Counted from the stretch's first letter, positions 19,526-28,806 are shown. The stretch: DNA of 64,000 nucleotides from Bordetella genomosp. 2 (GCF_002261345.1 NZ_NEVT01000003.1:124001-188000), one strand, 5' to 3'. Translations and numbers: made by a program. Notes: generated by a model from the sequence alone, not told the origin.

Positions 19526-19987
19526 GTGGACAAAACCGATATCGGCATCCTGCGGGCATTGCAGGAGGACGGCCGCGCATCGGCCCAGCAGTTGTCCGAG
19601 CGGGTGGGCTTGTCGACCGCGCCGGTGTGGCGCCGGGTCAAGGCGCTGGAGGCCGCCGGCGTCATCCGCGGCTACAGCGCGCAAGTCGATCGCGCCCAGG
19701 TCGGGCTGCACGGCTGCATGTTCGCGCAGATCAGCCTGGAACGGCATTCGGCCAGCACGGTCGAGAACTTCGAGCGTTCCGTGCGCGATGCGCCGGAGGT
19801 CCTGGAATGCTATGCGGTGACGGGCGATTCCGATTTCCTGCTGAAGATCCTGGTGGAAAGCCCGGAGGCCTACGACCGCTTCCTGCACCGTTTCCTGTTC
19901 AACCTGCCGGGCATCCGCCAGACCCGCACCATCGTGGCGCTGCGCGAGATCAAGCACGAGGTGCGGTTGCCGCTCAACGCGGCTTGA
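19526..19987 (+). CDS. Lrp/AsnC-family transcriptional regulator
   Basis: DNA-binding regulator of 153 aa, the normal Lrp length. The N-terminal winged helix-turn-helix spans about residues 2-55 (DKTDIGILRALQEDGRASAQ and LSERVGLSTAPVWRRVKALE). A RAM ligand-binding domain follows at about 65-140 (VTGDSDFLLKILVESPEAY). A strong AAAGGAGG site precedes its start. Divergent from the indolepyruvate oxidoreductase gene, it probably controls that gene in response to an amino acid or its oxo acid. Its 3' end overlaps the convergent Bug gene by 14 bp. Confidence 0.93.
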   Translation: MDKTDIGILRALQEDGRASAQQLSERVGLSTAPVWRRVKALEAAGVIRGYSAQVDRAQVGLHGCMFAQISLERHSASTVENFERSVRDAPEVLECYAVTGDSDFLLKILVESPEAYDRFLHRFLFNLPGIRQTRTIVALREIKHEVRLPLNAA

Positions 19988-20961
19988 GGCCGGCGATGTC
20001 CACCCATTCTTTCCAGCGCGCCGTGTCTTCCTTGACGAAGGCATCGAACTGCGCCACATCCATCGACTCGGGTTGCAGCCCCAGCTCGCGGAATTTGCGC
20101 ACCGTCTCGGCGTCCGCCAGGGCGGCGCGCATATGTTCGTTCATCTTCTGCACGATGGCCGGCGGCGTGCCGGCGGGCGCCGACAGGCCCAGCCATCCCG
20201 CGACCGCGTAGCCCGGATAGTAAGTGGCCATCGTGGGCACGTCGGGCCAGGCGGGATTGGGCGCGGCGGCGCTCACGGCAATCGGCCGCAGGCCCTTGCC
20301 CTGGATTTGTCCCATGGCCGTCAGGTAGTCGACGAAGGCAAAGCCGATCTGCTTGCCGCGCAAGTCGGTGATGATCTGCGTGATGTTCTTGTAGGCCGCG
20401 CCGTTGATCTCGATCCCGGCGCGCGCCTTGAACAGTTCCGCTGGCACCTGCGACGACGAGCTGTAATAGCCGAAGAACACTTCGCCCGGATGCTTGCGCG
20501 CGTACTCCACCAGTTCGGGAACGTTGCGGTAAGGGGCGTCCGGCGCCACGATGCCGACCGAGCCGAACGTGCCGAACAGGCCGACCTGGACGAAATCTTT
20601 CTGGGCGTCGTAGGGCAGCGACTTGTACAGGAACTGGTTGGCGCTGTGCGTGGAGTTGGTCGACAGCAAATATGTATAGCCGTCGGCGGCCGCCTTGCTG
20701 GCGGCCTGTGTGCCGACGATGCCGCCGGCGCCCGGGCGGTCTTCCACCACCACCGTCTGGCCGGTGCGCTGGCCCAGGTACTGCGCGAAGGTGCGGGCGG
20801 TGAGGTCGGCGGCGCCGCCGGGTGCCGATGGCACGATCAGGGTCACGGTCTTGGCCGGCCATCCGGCCGCGTCGGCGTCGCCGGCGGCGCGGGTGGACGC
20901 GAGCGGCAGCAACATGGCCAGCATGACTGGCGCGACGCGAATGATGCGGGGGGGTGGGCAT
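19974..20961 (-). CDS. Bug-family (TctC-type) periplasmic binding protein, with frameshift in the signal-peptide region
   Basis: Mature part is a clear Bug/TctC solute receptor (TVTLIVPSAPGGAADLTAR; then VVVEDRPGAGGIVGTQAASK), about 300 aa. The best start is ATG 20961, preceded by AAAGGAGGAA, but it reads into a different frame from the mature protein. The codons right after it contain a run of seven C on the minus strand (plus-strand G7, 20948-20954). With six C the reading would be M-P-T-P-R-I-I-R-V-A-P then a normal signal peptide (VMLAMLLPLASTRAAG). As written the frame from ATG 20961 does not join. Internal ATG 20924 could start a 316-aa product with a very short signal. The gene is thus either a pseudogene, phase-variable, or a sequencing error. 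Confidence 0.72.
20948..20954. repeat. Homopolymer G7 tract in the start region of the Bug gene
   Basis: Seven consecutive G on the plus strand, 5 bp inside the best start codon of the Bug gene. Removal of one base would restore the frame from the ATG with a good ribosome site to the mature protein. Confidence 0.85.
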
Positions 20962-21006
20962 GGGGGTTCCTCCTTTGCTGTCTCGTTGTCTTCTATGGGC
21001 GCGCGG

Positions 21007-21831
21007 CTATGAAAGACGAGGCGCCGCCCAGTCATGGATGGCCTGGGCGCTTTGCCGCCAATTGCGCGAATACATCATGCAGTGCGGCTGCTCGGCCAGC
21101 CGCTGGTGCGAGAAGCCGAACAGGTCCGCCACCGCGCGGTCCTGGCCGGCGGGATGGCGCTCGGGCGTATCCAGGCCGGCTTCCAGGCACAGGCCAGGCG
21201 CGCCGACCTGGGCCGGGTCCACCGGCACGCGCAGCCGATAGCGGTCGTTGATGACCTCCGGGCTTTCCGGGCACAGGCGCCGGGCGACCAGGGCGGCCTC
21301 CGATGGATCGCAGGGGCCCAGGAAGCGCGCACCGATCTGCTCCGGGCCGGGGGGCGGCACCGCGAGCCCCCGCGGCACCGCGTCCAGGGCCCGTGCGCCA
21401 GCCAAGTTGGCCGGCGGCGAGGGCGCCATCAGCACCACGCCCGCCACTGGCCGCGCGGCGGCGCATAGCAGCGTCGGCAGGGCGCCCATGCTGTGTCCCG
21501 CGACGATGACCGGCCCGCCGATCCGGTCGCAGGCGCCCACCACGCAGGCCGCCAGGTCGGCGATGGCGATTCGCGCGAAATGGTCCGGCTGGGACAGGCC
21601 GCCGTGGCCGGGCAGGTCCAGGGCCGCGCAGGCGACGCCCCGCGCGGCGAAGAAGCGCAGGAAGTGCGCATAACACCAGGCGCCGTGGAATGCGCCTGGC
21701 ACGAACAGCAGCGTGGGCGCGCCCGGGCGGGCGGCCCGTCCGGTGACCAGGCGGCCGCCGCCAATGGACTGGGCGGCCAACGTATCGATGAAACTGAAAT
21801 CCAGGTGGGGCGGGATCGGTCTGCTCGGCAT
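21007..21831 (-). CDS. Alpha/beta-fold hydrolase
   Basis: Hydrolase of 274 aa, substrate unknown. It has the oxyanion motif FVPGAFHGAWCY near residue 43, LDLPGHGG near 73, and the nucleophile elbow AGHSMGAL with Ser near residue 113. A late His and a short C-terminal helix complete the fold. It is the first gene of a minus-strand pair with the Bug gene (46-bp gap to its best start), and it is divergent from a LysR regulator. A role linked to the compound taken up by the Bug protein is plausible but inferred. Confidence 0.85.
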   Translation of the reverse strand: MPSRPIPPHLDFSFIDTLAAQSIGGGRLVTGRAARPGAPTLLFVPGAFHGAWCYAHFLRFFAARGVACAALDLPGHGGLSQPDHFARIAIADLAACVVGACDRIGGPVIVAGHSMGALPTLLCAAARPVAGVVLMAPSPPANLAGARALDAVPRGLAVPPPGPEQIGARFLGPCDPSEAALVARRLCPESPEVINDRYRLRVPVDPAQVGAPGLCLEAGLDTPERHPAGQDRAVADLFGFSHQRLAEQPHCMMYSRNWRQSAQAIHDWAAPRLS

Positions 21832-21870
21832 CCCGGCATCTTAGGCTGGCGCTTTTTATCAGAAAATTTT

Positions 21871-21889
21871 ATTTTTCATATCGAAAAAT
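21871..21889. promoter_or_regulatory. Likely LysR operator in the divergent hydrolase/LysR region
   Basis: The 19-bp palindrome ATTTTTCATATCGAAAAAT (7-bp arms, 5-bp centre) contains the T-N11-A pattern expected for LysR-type proteins. It lies 27 bp before the LysR start and 40 bp before the hydrolase start, a standard position for autoregulation and control of the divergent gene. Confidence 0.6.
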
Positions 21890-21915
21890 AAGTCCATCAA
21901 ATCAGAGGCCAGACC

Positions 21916-22800
21916 ATGTCCCGCCTGCCCGAGCTGTCCGTGCAGCACTACCGGCATTTCCTGCTGGTGGCCGAATTGCGCAGCTTTCGCGCCGCCGCCG
22001 CGCGCGCCTGCCGTTCGCAGCCGGCCTTGTCGTTGTCGATCAAGGAAATGGAGCACCGGCTGGGCCAGCCGCTGTTCGAGCGCGGCAGCCGGGTCGTGCT
22101 GACCCGCTACGGCCAGGAATGCCTGCCGCTGGCGCGCGAGCTGGTCGAGCATCACGACCGCGTCGCCGGCGCGCTGGGCGGCCTGGCCCGCAACGAAGGG
22201 GGGCTGCTGGCCCTGGCGTCGGTGGCTACCGTCGCCATGCACTGGCTGCCGGAGTTGGTGGCCGCCTATCGCCTGCAGTATCCCGGCGTATCGCTGCGCA
22301 TCTTCGATGACAACTCCGAAGGCGTGGAGCGCATGGTGCTGGCGGGCGAAGTCGAATTGGGCGTGTGCAGCCCGGTAGCGCGCGATCGCCGGCTCGAGTT
22401 CGAGCCGCTGCTCCACGACGCCTTCGGCCTGGTGTGTCACAAGAAGCATCCGCTGGCCGGCCGCAAATCCGTCACTTGGCGCGAGATCGCCGCGCTGCCG
22501 CTGGTGGGAACGGTGGCGCACCGCCAACTGGCCGGACACCCGCAAGCGGCTTTCATGATGGATCGTCCCGTATTTGTCTCCAATATGATGTCGCTGCTCG
22601 CCATGCTGGAGCGCGGCGTCGGCGTGACCGTACTGGCCCGGCTGGGCGTGCCGCCGGATTCCGGCCGGCTGGCCTTCGTGCCGCTCAGCCGTCCGCGCAT
22701 CGAGCGGCAACTGGGCATCATGCGCCTGGCGGGCCGGACGCTGTCGCCCGCGGCGGCGGCCATGCAGGCCCTGCTGCGCGGCAAGGCGGCCGGCGGCTAG
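21916..22800 (+). CDS. LysR-family transcriptional regulator
   Basis: Regulator of 294 aa, the standard LysR length. The N-terminal HTH is LRSFRAAAARACRSQPALSLSIKEMEHRLGQPLFERG (seen in two adjacent stretches, residues about 17-58). The C-terminal co-inducer-binding domain covers about 90-290 (with MHWLPELVAAYRLQYPG). Its gene neighbours are a divergent alpha/beta-hydrolase and a Bug binding protein, the likely regulated pair. The palindrome at 21871-21889 is its probable operator. The inducer is unknown. Confidence 0.92.
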   Translation: MSRLPELSVQHYRHFLLVAELRSFRAAAARACRSQPALSLSIKEMEHRLGQPLFERGSRVVLTRYGQECLPLARELVEHHDRVAGALGGLARNEGGLLALASVATVAMHWLPELVAAYRLQYPGVSLRIFDDNSEGVERMVLAGEVELGVCSPVARDRRLEFEPLLHDAFGLVCHKKHPLAGRKSVTWREIAALPLVGTVAHRQLAGHPQAAFMMDRPVFVSNMMSLLAMLERGVGVTVLARLGVPPDSGRLAFVPLSRPRIERQLGIMRLAGRTLSPAAAAMQALLRGKAAGG

Positions 22801-22919
22801 GCGCACTGTTGCTCCCGCACACCAGATGTCGGATGTGTTCATTGCATCCGCGGCGCGCCGTCATTAGAGTGCGTGCTTGCATACGCAAGCCGCACGGCGC
22901 GCGTCGTTTCGAGGAAGTC

Positions 22920-23435
22920 ATGAATAGTGTGTTGTGGTATCGCCGTATCGGCGCCCTGGGCGCCGCGCTGATCCTGGCCGGTTGCGCCGCTCGTAAAACC
23001 GCCGAAGCGCCCGCTGCGCCCCGCGCGCCGGCCGCGCCTCCCGCCCCGGCCGCTTGCGTGCCGGCCGCGGCGGGCAGCCCCTTGACCGGAACCTGGCTGT
23101 CGAATACCCGGCCGCGCGGCGTGGCCGGCGAATTCCGCGCGCTGATCGTACTGGGCGCCGACGGCACGCTGCGCTACGAGACGCAACTGAAAGTCGGCAA
23201 GCGTACCCGCCCGGCGTTGCGGGAAACCGGCTGCTGGCTGCTGGACAACGGCGTGCTGACCCTGCAGACCACGCGCTCCAACGGCGAGCTGGTCGATACC
23301 GCGGATCCCATCTACCAGAATCGCTATCGCGTCGAGAAAACCGAGGCGGCGCGCCTGACGCTGCGCGAACTGCGCGCGGGCGGACAGGTGATCACGGCGC
23401 GCCGCATGCCGGCCGGCTATCGCCTGCCCGATTGA
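22920..23435 (+). CDS. Uncharacterised lipoprotein
   Basis: Lipoprotein of 171 aa. The signal peptide ends in the lipobox LAGC with Cys22 as the lipidated residue. An Ala/Pro-rich linker covers about residues 25-56. A small beta-rich globular domain follows (LTGTWLSNT, DGTLRYETQL, ETGCWLLDNGVLTL), the pattern of META/copper-resistance-NlpE-like or lipocalin-like domains, although no family is certain. The start 22920 has a GAGG site close upstream. It precedes an MFS gene by 10 bp, so co-transcription is possible. Confidence 0.78.
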   Translation: MNSVLWYRRIGALGAALILAGCAARKTAEAPAAPRAPAAPPAPAACVPAAAGSPLTGTWLSNTRPRGVAGEFRALIVLGADGTLRYETQLKVGKRTRPALRETGCWLLDNGVLTLQTTRSNGELVDTADPIYQNRYRVEKTEAARLTLRELRAGGQVITARRMPAGYRLPD

Positions 23436-23445
23436 CGGTCCCGCG

Positions 23446-24651
23446 ATGCCGCCGATCCAGTCCCGCAATCGTGCCATCGCGCTGCTGGCGCTGGCTGCCT
23501 TCGTCAGCGCCAGCGCCTTCCGCATCTGCGATCCCATGCTGCCCCGGCTGGCCAGCGAATTCGGCACGTCTACCGGGCAGGCGGCCGCCACGGTGACTGC
23601 GTTCGCCATCGCCTATGGGTTGCTGCAGATGTTCTTCGGCCCGGTCGGCGACCGCTACGGCAAGTACCGCGTGGTGGCGGTCGCCACCTTCGCCTGCGCC
23701 ATCGGCAGCGCCGGCGCGGTGCTGGCCCCCTCGCTGGATGTGCTGGTGCTGTGCCGCGCGCTGTCTGGCGCGGCCGGCGCGGGCATCGTGCCCCTGTCGA
23801 TGGCGTGGATCGGCGATACCGTGCCCTACGAAGAGCGCCAGGCCACCCTGGCGCGCTTTCTCACCGGCACCATCCTGGGCATGGCCGCGGGCCAGTTGGC
23901 TGGCGGCTGGTTCGCCGACACGATCGGTTGGCGCTGGGCCTTCGGCGCGCTGGTGGCGGGCTACCTGGTCGTCGGCCTGCTGCTGTGGCGCGAAGTCGGC
24001 CGCCAGTCGGCCGATGCCGCGGCGGCGACCACGCCGGCGGCCGCGCCGCGCCAGGGATTCGTGGCGCAGGTGCGCACGGTCCTGGGCGTGCGCTGGGCGC
24101 GCATCGTGCTGGCCACGGTATTCATCGAGGGCTTGCTGGTGTTCGGCACGCTGGCGTTCGCGCCCGCCTATCTGCACGAGCGCTTCGGCCTGTCGCTGAC
24201 CGCGGCCGGCGCGGCGGTGGCGGTCTATGCGCTGGGCGGGCTCATGTACACGCTGGTGGCCGGGCCGGTGCTGCGCCGCCTGGGCGAGCGCGGCCTGGCC
24301 AATGCGGGCGGCCTGGTGCTGTGCGCGGCATTCGCCACCTACCTGTTCGGTCCCGCGTGGGGCTGGAGCCTGCTGGCCAGCATACTGGCCGGGTTCGGCT
24401 ATTACTTGCTGCACGCCACGCTGCAGACGCATGCCACCCAGATGGTGCCCAGCGCGCGCGGCACGGCGGTGGCCTGGTTCGCCTCCTGCCTGTTCCTGGG
24501 GCAGGCGGTGGGCGTGGCCCTGGCAGGGCTGGTGGTCGACGCGGCGGGCGCGGCGGCGCTGTTCGGCGCGGCCGCGGTGCTGCTGCCGCTGCTGGGCGGC
24601 AGCTTCGCGTGGGCCCTGCGCCGCCGGCTGGCCGCGTCCACGGCGCGCTGA
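23446..24651 (+). CDS. MFS transporter (drug/solute efflux type)
   Basis: Integral inner-membrane transporter of 401 aa with 12 predicted helices. The MFS signature GPVGDRYGKYRVV lies near residue 65 in the loop between helices 2 and 3, and a second motif-rich region is around residue 130 (GTILGMAAGQLAGGW). The overall pattern resembles arabinose-efflux/bicyclomycin-type exporters (DHA1). The substrate cannot be told. It starts 10 bp after the lipoprotein gene; gltX is convergent after a 73-bp gap. Confidence 0.88.
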   Translation: MPPIQSRNRAIALLALAAFVSASAFRICDPMLPRLASEFGTSTGQAAATVTAFAIAYGLLQMFFGPVGDRYGKYRVVAVATFACAIGSAGAVLAPSLDVLVLCRALSGAAGAGIVPLSMAWIGDTVPYEERQATLARFLTGTILGMAAGQLAGGWFADTIGWRWAFGALVAGYLVVGLLLWREVGRQSADAAAATTPAAAPRQGFVAQVRTVLGVRWARIVLATVFIEGLLVFGTLAFAPAYLHERFGLSLTAAGAAVAVYALGGLMYTLVAGPVLRRLGERGLANAGGLVLCAAFATYLFGPAWGWSLLASILAGFGYYLLHATLQTHATQMVPSARGTAVAWFASCLFLGQAVGVALAGLVVDAAGAAALFGAAAVLLPLLGGSFAWALRRRLAASTAR

Positions 24652-24724
24652 TGGCGCCTGGTCTTTCGCAGGCCCAGGCAGGCAGGTGCCAGGGTCCCGC
24701 CGGGCGCCCGGCACTTGGCCCGGT

Positions 24725-26131
24725 TCACAGCGCGGCCAGGCGCTCCAGCACGGCGTTCTTGCCGATCAGCGCCAGCACGGCGTCGACCGCCGGCGTCTGC
24801 GGCTGGCCCACCACCGCCACGCGCAGCGGGATCGCCAGTTGCGGCATCTTCAGGCCGCGCTCGGCCAGCACCGTCTTGATCAGCGCGGCAATCGCCTCGC
24901 GGGTCCAGTCGATGTCCTGGGCGCGCCGGGCGAAATCGGCCAGCGCCTCGCGCGCGGCCGGAGTCAGGTGCTGCTCGGCCAGTTCCGCGCTGGCGGGGTG
25001 GTGCGGTCCGCAGAACAGCATGGCAGCCTCGGCCAATTGCTCCAGCGTTTCGGCGCGGTCTTTCAGCAGCCCCATCGCGCCGGGCAGGTCGACTGCGGCG
25101 GGATTGCCGCCGCGCCGCTCGATGCGAGGCGCCACGCGCCCGGCCAGCTCGGCGTCGTCCATCTGCTTGATGTAGTGCGCGTTGACCCAGTTCAGTTTCT
25201 TGGGGTCCCATTGCGATGCCGACTTGGACAGGTGGCGCGTGTCGAACCACTGCACCAGCTGGTCCCGCGTGAACAGTTCGTCGTCGCCGTGGCTCCAGCC
25301 CAGGCGGGCCAGGTAGTTCACCATGGCTTCCGGCAGGTAGCCCTGGGCGTCGTATTCCATGACGTTGACCGCGCCGTGGCGCTTGGACAGCTTTTCGCCG
25401 TCCGGGCCGAGGATCATCGGCACGTGGCCGTATTCCGGCAGCGTCGCGCCCAGCGCGCGCAGGATGTTGATCTGGCGCGGCGTGTTGTTGACGTGGTCGT
25501 CGCCGCGCAGCACATGGGTGATGCCCATGTCCCAGTCGTCGACCACCACGCAGAAGTTATAGGTGGGGGTGCCGTCGGGGCGGGCGATGATCAGGTCGTC
25601 CAGCTCGGCGTTGTCGAAGCTGATGGGGCCCTTGACCATGTCGTTCCAGCCGGTGGCGCCGTCCTGCGGGTTTTTGAAGCGCACCACCGGCTGGCGGCCG
25701 GCCGGCACGGGCGGCAGCGTCTTGCCGGGCTCGGGGCGCCAGGTGCCGTCGTAGCGCGGCTTCAGGCCCTTGGCGCGCGCGGCTTCGCGCATCGCCTCGA
25801 CTTCCTCGGGCGAGCTGTAGCAATGGTACGCCGTGCCGTCCTTGAGCATCTGCGCGATGACTTCGCGGTAGCGGTCCATGCGCTGCATCTGATAGAACGG
25901 CCCTTCGTCGGGCTGCATGCCGAGCCAGTCCATGCTGTCCAGGATGGCCTGCACCGCTTCGGGCGTGGAGCGTTCGAGGTCGGTGTCTTCGATGCGCAGC
26001 ACGAACACGCCCTGGTGGTGGCGCGCGAACGCCCAGGAAAACAGCGCGGTGCGCGCGCCGCCCAGGTGCAGGAAACCGGTGGGCGAGGGCGCGAAGCGGG
26101 TACGGATGGTTGCGGGAGCGTTCGAGGTCAT
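24725..26131 (-). CDS. gltX: Glutamyl-tRNA synthetase
   Basis: Charges tRNA-Glu. The product is 468 aa. The class I HIGH-type motif is seen as [15 protein letters not shown] (residues about 13-27) and the KMSKS-type motif as GEKLSKRHG (about 242-250). The anticodon-binding domain occupies the C-terminal third. [17 protein letters not shown] from ATG 26131 is preferred over the upstream ATG 26143, because 26131 gives a standard N-terminus. Divergent from the acyl-CoA synthetase/GNAT fusion. Confidence 0.96.
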   Translation of the reverse strand: MTSNAPATIRTRFAPSPTGFLHLGGARTALFSWAFARHHQGVFVLRIEDTDLERSTPEAVQAILDSMDWLGMQPDEGPFYQMQRMDRYREVIAQMLKDGTAYHCYSSPEEVEAMREAARAKGLKPRYDGTWRPEPGKTLPPVPAGRQPVVRFKNPQDGATGWNDMVKGPISFDNAELDDLIIARPDGTPTYNFCVVVDDWDMGITHVLRGDDHVNNTPRQINILRALGATLPEYGHVPMILGPDGEKLSKRHGAVNVMEYDAQGYLPEAMVNYLARLGWSHGDDELFTRDQLVQWFDTRHLSKSASQWDPKKLNWVNAHYIKQMDDAELAGRVAPRIERRGGNPAAVDLPGAMGLLKDRAETLEQLAEAAMLFCGPHHPASAELAEQHLTPAAREALADFARRAQDIDWTREAIAALIKTVLAERGLKMPQLAIPLRVAVVGQPQTPAVDAVLALIGKNAVLERLAAL

Positions 26132-26256
26132 AGGCGGCTGCAAAAAACGGCGGGACGAAGTGCCGCGCCAGGGCGGGGAAGCATGGGCTGCGTCATGGCG
26201 ATCGCGTGCCCGTCTTGTTACGATGGCCGTATTTTAGAATAGCGCCCGACTCGCTC

Positions 26257-28710
26257 ATGCTGCGCCACGCTCTCGCTCCGCTGTTCGAACCCGGTTCGCT
26301 GCTCATCGTGGCCGATCGCGGCCTGCCCGCCGCCGCGACGCTGCCGCCCGAGCTGCGGGCCCGCACCGCGGTGGTCGACGCCGCGCCGGGCCTGGCGCCC
26401 GAGCTGCCCGCTTCCGGCGCCGAACTCGCCTGCGGCCAGCGGCCCGACCTGGCGCTGGTATGCGTGTCGCCCGCGGTCCTGCCGGAAACCCTGCGCCGCC
26501 TCGCGCCGCTGCAGCCGCGCGCCCTCATCGTGCTGCCGCACGAACTGCCCGACCCATATCCCGGCGGCACCCTGGCGCTGTGCCGGACCTGGGCCCAGGA
26601 AACCGGCTGCGCGCTGCTCGGTCCGCGCGCCTTCGGCGCGCAGCGTCCGCATGCCGGCCTGAACCTCAGCCAGCATCCCACCCTGGCGCGCTCCGGCCGC
26701 GTGGCGCTGGTGGCGCAGTCGCGCTCCATCACCGCCGCCGTGATGGACTGGGCCGAGGACGTCCACATCGGTTTTTCCACTGCCGTGTCGCTGGGCGACG
26801 AAGCGGCCGTCGGGCTGGGCCAGGTGCTCGATTTCCTGGCCAGCGATCCGCGCACCGACAGCATCGTGCTCTACCTGGAAGACGTCGGCACCGCGCGCGA
26901 ATTCATGAGCGCGCTGCGTTCCGCCGCCAGCGTCAAGCCGGTCATCGTGCTCAAGGCGGGGCGCGACGGCCCGCCCGGCAGCGACGCCGCGCTCGATGCC
27001 GCCCTGCGCCGCGCCGGCGCCGTGCGGGTGCGTTATTTCGTCCAGCTATTCTCGGCCGTCAAGGTGCTGGGCTACACGCGCCGGCCGCGCGGCCGCCGCG
27101 TCGCCCTGCTGTCCAACGGCAGCGGCCCGCCGCAACTGGCGCTCGATCTCATCGGCCCGGACGCCGCCGTGCTCAAGGCCGAACTGGCGCCCGCCACCCG
27201 CCGCGCGCTGGCCGCGCTGCTCGAACCGGACGCCTCCATCGCCAACCCGGTCATCACCTGCGTGCCGCTCACCCCCGAACGCATCCAGGCCGTGCTGGAC
27301 GCCCTCATCGACGACAACGGGGTCGACGGCGTGCTGGTGCTGCTGGCGCCCGACCCGCTGGCCGACATGCCGGCCGTGGCCCGCCAGCTCGCCCAGATCG
27401 CCCCCAAGGCGCGCAAGCCGGTGGTGACCTGTTTCATGGGCGATGCCGGCATGCGGCCGCTGCGCCGCATGCTGGACGACGCCGGCACCTCGGCCTTCCG
27501 CACGCCCGAGTCCGCCGCCGACGCGTTCGGCGTGCTCGCCACCCACTATTACAACCAGCAACTGCTGCTGCAGACGCTGCCGCCCGAGCCGCCTGCCCGC
27601 CTGCCGGACCTGGCCCGCGCGCGCGCCATCCTCGACGCCGCGCGGGCCGAGGGCCGGCGCGACTTGTCCATCGCCGAATGCCGCAGCCTGCTGGACGCCT
27701 TCCACGTCCCCCTGCGCGACGTTCCCGCCGGCGTGCTGCCCGGCGAGCCCGAGTCACGGCCCATGGCCATCCGGGTGCGCCGCGATCCGCGCTTCGGGCC
27801 CACCATCCAGTTCGGCATCGGCGGTCCCGACGCGCTCCTGACCAGCGCCCCCGACCGCGGCATGGACCTGCCCCCGCTCAACGGCTTCCTGGCCCGCCAA
27901 TTGGTCGAGCGCAGCCGCGCCTGGCGGCGGGTGCTGGCGCCCCACATCAGCGGCGCGGCCGCCGAGGCGGTACAGCATGCCCTGGTGCAGGTCTCCGAAC
28001 TGATCTCCGAGCTGCCCGACATCGAATCGCTCGACATCGACCCGCTCTACGCCGGCGAGGCGCAATTGCGCGCCGCCGGGCTGCGCGTCACGCTGTGCGC
28101 CGAGCCGGCCTGCGCCACGCCGCGCGCCAGCGGCTATCCGCACATGGCCATCCACCCGTATCCGGCCCGGCTGGTGCGCACCCGCCAGTTCGAGGACGGC
28201 ACGCAATGGACCATCCGCCCGATCCGCCCCGAAGACGGCCAGTCGCTGCAGGACTTCATCCGCGGCCTGTCCGAGCGGTCGCGCTACATGCGTTTCGTGT
28301 CCATGATGCGTGAACTGACGCCGCGCATGGTGGCGCGCTACACCCAGATCGACTACCACCGCGAGCTCGCCCTGGTGGCCACCACGCAGGTTCCCAACCC
28401 CGAGAACCGCGGCCACCCGCGCGAAGTCATCATCGGTTTCGCCCACTACCTGCGCAACGCCGACGGGCGCGGCGCCGAATATGCCCTGGTCATCGGCGAC
28501 GACTGGCAGCGCCGCAAGCTGGGCGGGCAGCTGATGGAAGCGCTGATCGACGCCGCGCGCGAACAGGGGCTGGAATACATCGACGGCCTGGTGCTGGCCA
28601 ACAACCGTCCCATGCTCACGCTGATGACCCGCCTGGGCTTCACCAACGACCCGGATCCCGAAGACCCGTCCATGCGGCGCGTCTGGCTGGACCTGCATCC
28701 CGCCGGATAG
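26257..28710 (+). CDS. Acyl-CoA synthetase (NDP-forming)-like protein fused to a GNAT acetyltransferase (Pat-like)
   Basis: Fusion protein of 817 aa. Residues about 10-130 are a CoA-binding Rossmann domain. Residues about 150-430 are a succinyl-CoA-ligase-like region, where the usual SQSG phosphate site reads AQSRS. The ATP-grasp portion (about 450-640) is shortened and lacks a clear glycine loop. The C-terminal GNAT domain (about 640-815) has IRPIRPEDGQSL, GLSERSRYMRF and an acetyl-CoA site near VIGDDWQRRKLGGQLM. This is the domain order of bacterial protein lysine acetyltransferases (Pat), which regulate acyl-CoA synthetases. The synthetase half is probably regulatory. ATG 26257 is preferred over a GTG at 26206. 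Confidence 0.85.
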   Translation: MLRHALAPLFEPGSLLIVADRGLPAAATLPPELRARTAVVDAAPGLAPELPASGAELACGQRPDLALVCVSPAVLPETLRRLAPLQPRALIVLPHELPDPYPGGTLALCRTWAQETGCALLGPRAFGAQRPHAGLNLSQHPTLARSGRVALVAQSRSITAAVMDWAEDVHIGFSTAVSLGDEAAVGLGQVLDFLASDPRTDSIVLYLEDVGTAREFMSALRSAASVKPVIVLKAGRDGPPGSDAALDAALRRAGAVRVRYFVQLFSAVKVLGYTRRPRGRRVALLSNGSGPPQLALDLIGPDAAVLKAELAPATRRALAALLEPDASIANPVITCVPLTPERIQAVLDALIDDNGVDGVLVLLAPDPLADMPAVARQLAQIAPKARKPVVTCFMGDAGMRPLRRMLDDAGTSAFRTPESAADAFGVLATHYYNQQLLLQTLPPEPPARLPDLARARAILDAARAEGRRDLSIAECRSLLDAFHVPLRDVPAGVLPGEPESRPMAIRVRRDPRFGPTIQFGIGGPDALLTSAPDRGMDLPPLNGFLARQLVERSRAWRRVLAPHISGAAAEAVQHALVQVSELISELPDIESLDIDPLYAGEAQLRAAGLRVTLCAEPACATPRASGYPHMAIHPYPARLVRTRQFEDGTQWTIRPIRPEDGQSLQDFIRGLSERSRYMRFVSMMRELTPRMVARYTQIDYHRELALVATTQVPNPENRGHPREVIIGFAHYLRNADGRGAEYALVIGDDWQRRKLGGQLMEALIDAAREQGLEYIDGLVLANNRPMLTLMTRLGFTNDPDPEDPSMRRVWLDLHPAG

Positions 28711-28757
28711 CCCGGTCCGCGCGCAGGGTGCCAGGTTCCGCAGGGGTGCCGTGCCTC

Positions 28758-28770
28758 GGTGTCTGACACC
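28758..28770. repeat. Palindromic 13-mer GGTGTCTGACACC (copy 1)
   Basis: A perfect 13-bp palindrome around a central T. It is one of seven near-identical copies in this window (see 50938-51111 and 56498-56561). It lies in the 201-bp gap after the Pat-like gene, where no coding gene is seen. A related imperfect TCAGACTCC follows 10 bp later. Confidence 0.85.
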
Positions 28771-28806
28771 CTGGCGGGAGTCAGACTCCTGTCGCAAGGG
28801 GGGGCA

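Noticed and set aside
26206-26256. Earlier GTG start of the Pat-like protein
   Set aside because: It adds 17 residues unlike the family N-terminus, and the ATG at 26257 begins the domain directly.
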